Part shown: positions 1 to 5,178 of the stretch, piece by piece
Position numbering within the stretch: the first letter of the stretch is position 1
How the letters are laid out: every line of letters begins with the position of its first letter
Origin: an uncultured Veillonella sp.
GTDB lineage: Bacteria > Bacillota > Negativicutes > Veillonellales > Veillonellaceae
Assembly (NCBI GenBank): GCA_900550455.1
Contig: URSE01000076.1
Span: 1-5,178, forward strand
DNA length: 5,178 bases
Direction: 5' to 3'
Program-made: the position numbers and the translations under genes
Notes under the pieces: model-generated
What the model saw: only the letters and a program-made list of their open reading frames with translations
What the model was told of the DNA's origin: nothing
The model's database searches: none

Positions 1-1
1 A

Positions 2-59
2 AAATAGTGCAACATATATAAATAAGTGTTGACTACTAATTATTTGTGTTGTACTATTT
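2..59. promoter_or_regulatory. Candidate operator: two inverted 15-bp elements around the ppsA promoter
   Basis: Positions 45-59 read TGTGTTGTACTATTT, and the reverse complement of positions 2-16 reads TATGTTGCACTATTT. They agree at 13 of 15 positions, and both differences are transitions. The centres are about 43 bp apart, close to four helical turns. The right copy covers the -10 box and the left copy lies upstream of the -35 box. From memory, the Bacillus subtilis CcpN consensus is TRTGHYATAYW; the right copy fits it at 10 of 11 positions and the left at 9 of 11. With ccpN encoded just downstream, CcpN is the natural candidate ligand, but that is inference; the repeat itself is seen directly. 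Confidence 0.55.
29..57 (+). promoter_or_regulatory. Sigma-70-type promoter of ppsA
   Basis: A -35 box TTGACT (29-34, 5 of 6 consensus) is followed after exactly 17 bp by a -10 box TACTAT (52-57, 4 of 6). Transcription should start near 63-65, giving a leader of about 44 bases before the ppsA ATG at 108. No other promoter of this quality lies between it and the gene. The AT-rich run at 14-22 could hold another -10 box, but its -35 box would fall outside the window. Confidence 0.75.
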
Positions 60-73
60 ACACATGAAATAGT
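53..73. repeat. Perfect 7-bp palindrome over the ppsA start site
   Basis: ACTATTT (53-59) and AAATAGT (67-73) are perfect inverted repeats separated by 7 bases. The palindrome spans the -10 box and the predicted transcription start, a classic repressor position. AAATAGT also occurs at 2-8, so the heptamer is present three times in 73 bases. It overlaps the longer 15-bp element at 45-59, so one protein may read both. An RNA hairpin is less likely, because the left arm lies upstream of the predicted start. Confidence 0.5.
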
Positions 74-107
74 TTCTTTGCTTATATGCAACTAGGAGGA
101 CCTTACA

Positions 108-2483
108 ATGAGTCGCGAAACAGCTTATGTACTTTGGTTTGATGAATTGAAACGGGAAGATGTGGATATCGTAGGTGGTAAATCTTCCTCCCTTGGTGAA
201 TTAACTTCTTCTACCAATGTTCCTGTACCATACGGTTTTGCTACAACTGCTTATGGCTACCGTCAATTTATGAGCGAAACAGGTCTAGAAGCTAAGATTA
301 AAGAGGCTCTTGATAACCTTGATGACGTGGATAATTCTGCCTTGCTTCGTGAAGTATGTGCCAATATCCGTCAAATGATTTGTGATGCAGAAATGCCAAA
401 GGCTTTGGCTGATGCTATCCGCACGTCTTACGAAGAATTGGGTAAAAAAGTAGGGGAAGAAAATCCATTTGTAGCAGTTCGTTCCTCTGCTACAGCAGAA
501 GATTTGCCAGATGCTTCCTTTGCTGGTCAACAAGATACCTACCTCAATGTACGAGGCGCTGATGTCATCATCCAAAAGGTAAAGGAATGCTATGCGTCTA
601 CCTTCACTGATCGTGCTACTTACTACCGCGTAAAACAAGGTTTCGACCACATGGCTGTTGCCTTGTCCGCTGCCATTCAAATGATGGTCTACTCCAAAGC
701 GGCTGGTGTTATGTTCACCGTTGACCTCGTAACTGGTAACGATAACAACATCCTCATCGAAGGCGCCTATGGCCTTGGTGAATATGTGGTTGGTGGTATT
801 GTAACACCTGATAACTTCCGCGTTGATAAGACTAAAATGGAAATCACTGATCGTATGATCAACGATAAAAATATCCGCTTGGTTCGTAAGGCTGACGGTG
901 ACACTGTGGAAGAAGTGGTACCAGAAGCAGAAGCAAAACAACAAGTTATCTCTGATGCGCAAGTATTGGAATTGGCTACTTACGCAAAAGCTATCGAAAA
1001 ACACTACGGCTGCTATATGGATATGGAATGGGGTGTAGATGAACGGGATGGTAAACTTTGGATTTTGCAAGCACGCCCTGAAACCGTTTGGTCCCGTAAG
1101 GATAAATCTGAAGTGGTTGAAACAACAGCTACGACAACAGATCGTGAAATCGTTGTCAAAGGCTTGCCTGCATCCCCTGGTAAAGCTGCTGGTAAGGCCC
1201 ATGTTATCTTGGACCCAGCAGATATTGATAGCTTCCAAGAAGGGGAAATCCTCGTTACTACTATGACTGCACCTGACTGGGTTCCAGTTATGAAGAAGGC
1301 AAAAGCTATCGTAACAGATGCTGGCGGCATGACTTGCCATGCGTCTATCGTATCCCGCGAGTTGGGAATTCCTTGTATCGTAGGTACTAAATCCCGCTCC
1401 GAAGAAGCAACTGTATCCATTAAAGATGGCCAAATGATTACCGTTGATGCATCTAATGGTATCGTGTACGATGGCATCTTGGAAGACGCTGTGAAAGCTC
1501 CTGAAGCACCTGCTGCAGCAGCGCAAGCAACTGAATACATCCCTGTGACAGGCACTAAGATTTACATGAACCTTGGCAATCCTGATATGGCTGAAAAATA
1601 CGGCGTATTGCCTTGTGATGGTATCGGCCTCATGCGGGAAGAATTCATCTGGACTACCTTCATTCACGAACATCCATTGCACTTGATTGAAACTGGTCGT
1701 GGTGATGTAGCTGTTAACACCTTGGCAGAAGGTATGCGTAAGGTGTGCGAAGCCTTGGCACCTCGTCAAGTAGTGGTTCGCTTGTCCGACTTTAAGTCCA
1801 GCGAGTACCGTGATCTTAAAGGTGGCGATAAATTCGAACCACATGAATCTTCCGCACTCTTGGGTTGGCGTGGTGCATCCCGCTACTACGATCCTAAGTA
1901 TTTGCCAGCTTTCAAATTAGAATTGGAAGCTATCAAAAAGGTACGTAACGAATTTGGTTTCAAAAACTTGCAAGTTATGATTCCATTCTGCCGTACGGTT
2001 GACGAAGCTCGTTTGGTAACCAACTTGATGGCCCAAGAAGGGTTGGCTCGTTCTAAAGACTTCAAGATTTGGATGATGGCAGAAATCCCATCCAATATCA
2101 TCTTAGCTGACCAATTCAACCAATTCGTTGATGGCTACTCTATCGGGTCTAATGACTTGACCATGTTGGTATTGGGTTGTGACCGTGATAACGAAACTGT
2201 TCAACATATCTATGATGAACGTAACTTGGCTGTACGTCGTGCTGTTCGCCACCTCATTGAAGTGGCTCATAAGGATGGCAAGACCGTATCTATCTGTGGC
2301 CAAGCACCATCTGTATATCCTGAATTCTGCGAATTCTTGATTAAATCTGGTATCGATTCTATCTCTGTAAATCCGGATGCAGTTAAAGCGACTAAGAAAA
2401 TGGCTGCGCAAATCGAACAACGGATGATGATGGATGCCTTGACTGGTCGCGGTCGTCAAGAAACCGAAGAATTGGAATGGTAA
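108..2483 (+). CDS. ppsA: Phosphoenolpyruvate synthase (pyruvate, water dikinase)
   Basis: Cytosolic gluconeogenic enzyme: ATP + pyruvate + water gives AMP + PEP + phosphate. At 791 residues it matches PEP synthase (E. coli about 792) and is shorter than PPDK (about 870-880). The N-terminal ATP-grasp domain has GGKSSSLGEL (23-32, K25), AVRSSATAEDLPDASFAGQQ (123-142) and QARPET (321-326). The phosphohistidine swivel domain starts at LPASPG (353-358) and carries GGMTCHAS with catalytic H411; T-C-H rather than T-S-H is the PEP synthase signature. An Ala/Pro-rich linker (464-475) leads to the pyruvate-binding barrel with R510, R558, E659, GSNDLT (680-685) and the catalytic cysteine in CGQ (C730). 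The ATG has AGGAGGA (94-100) 7 bases upstream. Codon use is strongly biased (few AGA, AGG or CTA codons), as expected for high expression. T409 is the likely target of the ppsR product. Confidence 0.96.
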   Translation: MSRETAYVLWFDELKREDVDIVGGKSSSLGELTSSTNVPVPYGFATTAYGYRQFMSETGLEAKIKEALDNLDDVDNSALLREVCANIRQMICDAEMPKALADAIRTSYEELGKKVGEENPFVAVRSSATAEDLPDASFAGQQDTYLNVRGADVIIQKVKECYASTFTDRATYYRVKQGFDHMAVALSAAIQMMVYSKAAGVMFTVDLVTGNDNNILIEGAYGLGEYVVGGIVTPDNFRVDKTKMEITDRMINDKNIRLVRKADGDTVEEVVPEAEAKQQVISDAQVLELATYAKAIEKHYGCYMDMEWGVDERDGKLWILQARPETVWSRKDKSEVVETTATTTDREIVVKGLPASPGKAAGKAHVILDPADIDSFQEGEILVTTMTAPDWVPVMKKAKAIVTDAGGMTCHASIVSRELGIPCIVGTKSRSEEATVSIKDGQMITVDASNGIVYDGILEDAVKAPEAPAAAAQATEYIPVTGTKIYMNLGNPDMAEKYGVLPCDGIGLMREEFIWTTFIHEHPLHLIETGRGDVAVNTLAEGMRKVCEALAPRQVVVRLSDFKSSEYRDLKGGDKFEPHESSALLGWRGASRYYDPKYLPAFKLELEAIKKVRNEFGFKNLQVMIPFCRTVDEARLVTNLMAQEGLARSKDFKIWMMAEIPSNIILADQFNQFVDGYSIGSNDLTMLVLGCDRDNETVQHIYDERNLAVRRAVRHLIEVAHKDGKTVSICGQAPSVYPEFCEFLIKSGIDSISVNPDAVKATKKMAAQIEQRMMMDALTGRGRQETEELEW

Positions 2484-2512
2484 TTGACATAGTGACTTAG
2501 TTTTATTACGCT
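2484..2512 (+). promoter_or_regulatory. Possible promoter for ccpN-ppsR
   Basis: A perfect TTGACA (2484-2489) begins right after the ppsA stop codon. The hexamer at the 17-bp distance, TACGCT (2507-2512), matches the -10 consensus at only 3 of 6 positions, so the promoter is weak or needs help. A 6-bp inverted repeat, ACTTAG (2495-2500) and CTAAGT (2511-2516), fills the spacer and -10 region and could be an operator. If the promoter is real, its transcript must cross the terminator hairpin at 2528-2558 before reaching ccpN. Confidence 0.35.
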
Positions 2513-2527
2513 AAGTGTGAGCGTAGG

Positions 2528-2560
2528 AAAGAGGAGGCTCTTATGGCCTCCTCTTTTTCT
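2528..2560 (+). terminator. Intrinsic terminator after ppsA, inside the ccpN leader
   Basis: An 11-bp perfect stem pairs AAAGAGGAGGC (2528-2538) with GCCTCCTCTTT (2546-2556) around a 7-base loop. The T-run at 2554-2558 completes a Rho-independent terminator. It lies 71 bases after the start of the ppsA-ccpN gap and ends only about 18 bases before the ccpN GTG. The 5' arm contains GAGGAGG, five bases from an in-frame ATG (2543), so the stem also looks like a ribosome binding site. It probably sets a high-ppsA, low-ccpN expression ratio by partial read-through. Confidence 0.85.
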
Positions 2561-2563
2561 AAA

Positions 2564-2578
2564 GGGGGGATAGGAGTG
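2564..2578 (+). promoter_or_regulatory. Ribosome binding site and GTG start of ccpN
   Basis: A G-run (2564-2569) is followed after 6 bases by GTG (2576-2578). This site decides the start. The upstream in-frame ATG at 2543 has a better-looking Shine-Dalgarno, but both lie inside the terminator stem and loop. It would add 11 residues, MASSFSKGGIG, that the family does not have. From GTG the protein begins MNLSVRQQDIV, which aligns with the N-terminus of Bacillus CcpN (as I recall it, ELNKRQEHILQIV). Confidence 0.65.
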
Positions 2579-3205
2579 AATCTTTCAGTACGACAACAGG
2601 ATATTGTCTCTATTGTGCGCGCTGAAGGACCGATTACGGGGGAGGCCATCGCCAAGCGCCTCAACCTAACCCGGTCCGCCTTACGGTCTGATCTGACGGT
2701 TTTGACCATGCTCCAAATTTTGGACGCCCGTCCTAAGGTAGGCTACTTTTATATAGGTTCTAGCTCGGAAAAGCAAACGGCCCAATTGATTAATCAATAT
2801 ACTGTGGGGCAAGTGGTATCGCAGGCCATCGTGGTAAGGCCTACTACTAGCCTCTATGATACGGTAGTTACCATCTTTACTGAAGATGTGGGGACTATCC
2901 TGGTAGGGGAAGATGGCATCTTAGCCGGCCTAGTGTCTCGCAAGGATCTCTTGCGGGCTACGGTGGGTAAAACCGATCCTCATGCCGTTCCCATTTCCAT
3001 GATTATGACACCCACCTCTAAGGTAGTGTATGTGGAACCATCTGCTAGCCTAGTAGAGGCTGCACAGAAGATGGACGATTTTGAAGTGGACTGTGTGCCG
3101 GTTGTTAACCTAGAAAAGGTGGATGGCAAGAAGGTCCTCCGCATCGTAGGCCGCATTTCCAAGACCACCATTATGAAAGTTTTCCTTGAATTAAGCCGTA
3201 TGTAA
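2576..3205 (+). CDS. ccpN: CcpN-family transcriptional repressor (HTH plus two CBS domains)
   Basis: DNA-binding repressor of gluconeogenic genes; in Bacillus subtilis CcpN represses gapB and pckA and senses nucleotides through its CBS domains. The 209-residue product (GTG start) has an N-terminal winged helix: RQQDIVSIVRAEGPITGEAI (6-25), then the recognition region LNLTRSALRSDL (29-40), then ARPKVGYFYIG (51-61). This is very close to the Bacillus sequence GPITGEHIAEKLNLTRATLR. CBS domain 1 spans about 77-131 with EDVGTILV and GLVSRKDLLRA (118-128). CBS domain 2 spans about 135-205 and ends in VGRISKTTIMKVFLELSRM. Length matches the family (about 210). It is followed 12 bases later by ppsR, the conserved partner (yqfL in Bacillus). 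The likely local target is ppsA. Codon use is less biased than ppsA, fitting a low-abundance regulator. A start at 2543 (220 residues) is the alternative. Confidence 0.88.
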   Translation: MNLSVRQQDIVSIVRAEGPITGEAIAKRLNLTRSALRSDLTVLTMLQILDARPKVGYFYIGSSSEKQTAQLINQYTVGQVVSQAIVVRPTTSLYDTVVTIFTEDVGTILVGEDGILAGLVSRKDLLRATVGKTDPHAVPISMIMTPTSKVVYVEPSASLVEAAQKMDDFEVDCVPVVNLEKVDGKKVLRIVGRISKTTIMKVFLELSRM

Positions 3206-3217
3206 TTGAGGTATAAG

Positions 3218-4054
3218 ATGACTAATAAAACCATTTACGCCATATCTGACTCCATCGGTGAAACCGCTGAGTCTGTGGTTCGTGCTACCGCTAGCCAATA
3301 TGATAAGGAGCGCTTTGATATTGTACGTGTTCCTTATGTAGAGACGAAAAAGCAAATCGATGACGTCCTTCGCGATGCTCATCCTGGGTCTGATGTGATT
3401 TGCCATACCATCGTATCCCCAGAACTTCGGGACTATCTCCATGGGCAGGCTGAGGCCCTCGGTCTCGAAACCGTAGACATCATGGGGCCTGTTATGAATG
3501 CGGTAGGCAAGGTAACGGATACTAAGCCACGCCTCACCGCTGGTATGGTCCATAAACTAGACCAAGAATACTTCAAAAAGGTGGAAGCGATTGAGTTTGC
3601 TGTTAAGTATGATGATGGTAAGAACCCAGCGGGCTTCTCCAAGGCAGATATTGTCATTATCGGTGTGTCTCGTACATCTAAGACGCCTTTGTCCATGTAC
3701 TTGGCCTACAAGAAGATTAAGGCGGCTAATTTGCCTTTGGTGCCAGAAGTGCCATTGCCAGAAGAAATCTTTAAGGTACCACCTAAAAAGATGGTGGGCC
3801 TTATCATCGACCCATTCAAGCTTAACAATATACGTTCAGAACGCCTCAAGTCTATGGGGTTAGAAGATGAAGCTAACTATGCCAATATGCAGCGGATCCA
3901 ACAGGAGCTGGAATATGCTAAGGCCGTGATGCGCCGCTGCCACTGCCAAGTTCTTGATGTCTCCAACAAGTCTATCGAAGAAACAGCTTCTTTGGTTATG
4001 CAAATCGTAGAACGCAACAAGATGCAAGAAGAGGAAATTGCTGCCGAACAGTAA
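3218..4054 (+). CDS. ppsR: Pyruvate dikinase regulatory protein (DUF299 kinase/phosphorylase)
   Basis: Bifunctional cytosolic enzyme. It inactivates PEP synthase or PPDK by ADP-dependent phosphorylation of the threonine two residues before the catalytic histidine, and reactivates it by phosphate-dependent removal that yields pyrophosphate. The 278-residue product (Bacillus YqfL about 270) opens with IYAISDSIGETAESVVRA, the family N-terminus. It carries the P-loop-like GVSRTSKTPLS (149-159) and the C-terminal IIDPFKLNNIRSERLKSMGL (196-215). The ATG at 3218 has GAGG (3208-3211) 6 bases upstream; an in-frame TTG at 3206 would add MRYK and lacks its own site. The Firmicute branch is usually labelled a PPDK regulator, but the dikinase encoded here is the PEP synthase type, so PpsA T409 is the inferred substrate. 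It is almost certainly cotranscribed with ccpN. In Bacillus, YqfL also modulates CcpN activity, so such cross-talk is possible here. Confidence 0.93.
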   Translation: MTNKTIYAISDSIGETAESVVRATASQYDKERFDIVRVPYVETKKQIDDVLRDAHPGSDVICHTIVSPELRDYLHGQAEALGLETVDIMGPVMNAVGKVTDTKPRLTAGMVHKLDQEYFKKVEAIEFAVKYDDGKNPAGFSKADIVIIGVSRTSKTPLSMYLAYKKIKAANLPLVPEVPLPEEIFKVPPKKMVGLIIDPFKLNNIRSERLKSMGLEDEANYANMQRIQQELEYAKAVMRRCHCQVLDVSNKSIEETASLVMQIVERNKMQEEEIAAEQ

Positions 4055-4070
4055 GAGTCACTCGTTTTTA

Positions 4071-4100
4071 TAAAAAGGCGCCCCTAGGGACGCCTTTTTA
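4071..4100 (+). terminator. Intrinsic terminator after ppsR
   Basis: A 10-bp perfect stem pairs TAAAAAGGCG (4071-4080) with CGCCTTTTTA (4091-4100) around the 10-base loop CCCCTAGGGA. The A-run and T-run lie within the stem, so it could also end transcription on the other strand. It starts 17 bases after the ppsR stop codon and closes the ppsA-ccpN-ppsR group. Confidence 0.85.
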
Positions 4101-4133
4101 GTCCTATATATTATTTCATTGTGAGGAGGGCCT
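4101..4133 (+). promoter_or_regulatory. Short leader of the dGTPase gene, with RBS and weak -10-like sequence
   Basis: After the terminator only 33 bases remain before the next ATG. They hold TATATTAT (4107-4114), which resembles a -10 box, and a strong GAGGAGG (4123-4129) 4 bases before the ATG. No -35 box is visible at 16-18 bp upstream, because that position falls in the terminator loop. The gene is therefore expressed from a poor -10-only promoter or by read-through. The RBS is clear; the promoter is weakly supported. Confidence 0.35.
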
Positions 4134-5120
4134 ATGTCGATTCGCCAACAAATTGAGGAACGGGAAGAAGCTATCTTATCCCCTCGGGCAGCTAAGAGTC
4201 GTTTGGCTGTACGGGATTATGAACTAGAGCCAGATCCTTTGCGGACAGCCTTTCAACGAGACCGGGACAGAATCATCCACTCCAAGTGCTTCCGCCGGCT
4301 CAAACATAAGACCCAGGTCTACATTGCGCCAGGAGACCACTATCGGACTCGTATGACCCATACCCTAGAGGTTGGTCAAATTTCTAGGACCATTGCGCGG
4401 GCCCTCAACCTCAATGAAGATCTAGTTGAAGCTATCGCCATGGGTCATGATGTTGGCCATACACCCTTTGGACATGTAGGGGAGTATGCCCTAAGGGATG
4501 TGGTGGGGCACTTTAACCACAATGAGCAATCCCTACGTATGGTAGAAGTTCTTGAGAATAATGGGGCTGGTCTTAATTTGACGGCCGAAGTGAGGGATGG
4601 AATCTTGGGCCATACAGGACCTCATATTCCTAAGACACTAGAGGGGCAAATCGTACGGACTGCTGACCGAATTGCCTACCTCTGCCATGATTTTGATGAT
4701 GCCCAACGAGCAGGTATGCTCGATGTAAAAGATCTACCTTTGGAAGTGCGCCAGCACTTTGGCACAACGCCGTCTCAATTAATTACGGCTATGGTTATGG
4801 ATATGGTTGAGTCCTCTATGGACCAAGATAGGATATCTATGTCTAAGCAAACGGAAGACACCATGAACCTCTTCCGCCGTTTTATGTTTGAAAAGGTTTA
4901 CATGGCACCGGACCTTATTCCAGATCGTAATAAAGGGGCCTATGTAGTAAAACATCTCTTTGGCTACTTTATGGAACATCCAGATCAGATGGAAGAGACT
5001 GCTCATGTTAATGGTTTCTATTCCACGCAAGATGTGGTGGACTACGTAGCGGGTTTGACTGATAACTACGCTATTGAATTATTCAAGAAACTCTTTATTC
5101 CTAAGATGTGGAATGTATAA
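4134..5120 (+). CDS. dgt: HD-domain dGTP triphosphohydrolase-like protein
   Basis: Predicted cytosolic metal-dependent hydrolase that splits dNTPs into deoxynucleoside and triphosphate; the substrate range of this short class is not fixed by sequence. The 328-residue product begins with the family element PDPLRTAFQRDRDRI (33-47), then HSKCFRRLKHKTQV (49-62). It has all four HD metal ligands: H76 in TRMTHTLEV, H105-D106 in AMGHDVGHTPFGH, and D178 in RTADRIAYLCHD. HNEQSLR (129-135) and GHTGP (159-163) are further conserved segments. Length fits the roughly 330-residue type, shorter than E. coli Dgt (about 505). The start is fixed by GAGGAGG 4 bases upstream. Codon use is relaxed, with many CGG, AGG and CTA codons compared with ppsA. 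In related Firmicutes this gene sits before dnaG and rpoD, so it may support dNTP balance near replication genes; those genes would lie beyond the window. Confidence 0.92.
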   Translation: MSIRQQIEEREEAILSPRAAKSRLAVRDYELEPDPLRTAFQRDRDRIIHSKCFRRLKHKTQVYIAPGDHYRTRMTHTLEVGQISRTIARALNLNEDLVEAIAMGHDVGHTPFGHVGEYALRDVVGHFNHNEQSLRMVEVLENNGAGLNLTAEVRDGILGHTGPHIPKTLEGQIVRTADRIAYLCHDFDDAQRAGMLDVKDLPLEVRQHFGTTPSQLITAMVMDMVESSMDQDRISMSKQTEDTMNLFRRFMFEKVYMAPDLIPDRNKGAYVVKHLFGYFMEHPDQMEETAHVNGFYSTQDVVDYVAGLTDNYAIELFKKLFIPKMWNV

Positions 5121-5155
5121 GACCTAAATCTAAAAAAAGAGGGGAGAAGGCAAAC

Positions 5156-5178
5156 AAAAAAGGAGCTCATAGGAGCTC
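5156..5178 (+). terminator. Hairpin cut by the right edge, probable terminator after the dGTPase gene
   Basis: AAAAAAGGAGCTC (5156-5168) is followed by the 4-base loop ATAG and a second GAGCTC (5173-5178), which pairs with the first as a 6-bp stem. The window ends there. If the next bases were CCTTTTT the stem would extend to about 13 bp with a T-run. This continuation is a prediction. The 58 bases after the dGTPase stop are otherwise purine-rich with no gene start visible. Confidence 0.5.

Noticed and set aside
1013..1555. 180-residue open frame on the - strand inside ppsA
   Set aside because: Antisense to the swivel domain, composition low in complexity (Ala, Ser, Thr), no family resemblance and no ribosome site of note.
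285..1844. 519-residue open frame on the - strand inside ppsA
   Set aside because: It is fully antisense to a gene with intact catalytic motifs. Its product is rich in Cys, Phe, His and Ser with no recognisable domain. Long antisense frames are common opposite strongly codon-biased genes.
2481..2492. CcpN-like site over the TTGACA after ppsA (autoregulation)
   Set aside because: The reverse strand fits the degenerate recalled consensus at about 9 of 11 positions, but the match stands alone with no repeat. Chance is a sufficient explanation.
2543..2575. ATG 2543 as the main start of ccpN
   Set aside because: It lies in the loop and 3' arm of the terminator, and it would add 11 residues absent from the family. 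It is kept only as a possible alternative or regulatory start.
3206..3217. TTG 3206 as the start of ppsR
   Set aside because: It follows directly on the ccpN stop and has no ribosome site. The ATG at 3218 has GAGG at good spacing and matches the family N-terminus.
3591..3863. 90-residue + strand frame within ppsR
   Set aside because: Out-of-frame shadow of ppsR covering its P-loop region; the overlapping real frame carries the conserved motifs.

Overview
The window holds four complete genes, all on the + strand, and their control sites: a phosphoenolpyruvate synthase (ppsA, 108-2483), a CcpN-type HTH plus double-CBS repressor (ccpN, 2576-3205), a DUF299 bifunctional kinase/phosphorylase that regulates pyruvate dikinases (ppsR, 3218-4054), and an HD-domain dGTPase-like protein (4134-5120). 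No RNA genes, mobile elements or CRISPR arrays are visible, and no gene-free stretch exceeds about 110 bases.

The proteins are Firmicute-like. The ccpN-ppsR pair is the same as ccpN-yqfL in Bacillus, where it lies just upstream of dnaG-sigA. The strong AGGAGG ribosome sites, moderate G+C and PEP-synthase (not PPDK) partner suggest a Negativicute, most likely Veillonella or a close relative. That placement is an inference from gene content and style, not a database match. Such lactate users make sugars by gluconeogenesis, so a heavily expressed and tightly controlled PEP synthase makes sense.

Layout: positions 1-107 carry the ppsA promoter (TTGACT, 17 bp, TACTAT) wrapped in a dense set of repeats. 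These include two near-identical 15-bp elements in inverted orientation and a 7-bp perfect palindrome around the expected transcription start. Positions 2484-2575 hold a strong intrinsic hairpin whose 5' arm is also a good Shine-Dalgarno sequence for an alternative ATG. The true ccpN start is more likely the GTG at 2576. ccpN and ppsR are separated by 12 bases and are surely cotranscribed. A second intrinsic terminator (4071-4100) separates ppsR from the dGTPase gene, and a third hairpin is cut by the right edge.

Working model: ppsA converts pyruvate to PEP. ccpN probably represses ppsA transcription at the repeats. PpsR switches the enzyme off and on by phosphorylating and dephosphorylating the threonine two residues before its catalytic histidine. 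The locus would then encode a gluconeogenic enzyme with both its transcriptional and its post-translational control. These are known families; the new parts are the candidate operators and the leader arrangement upstream of ccpN.
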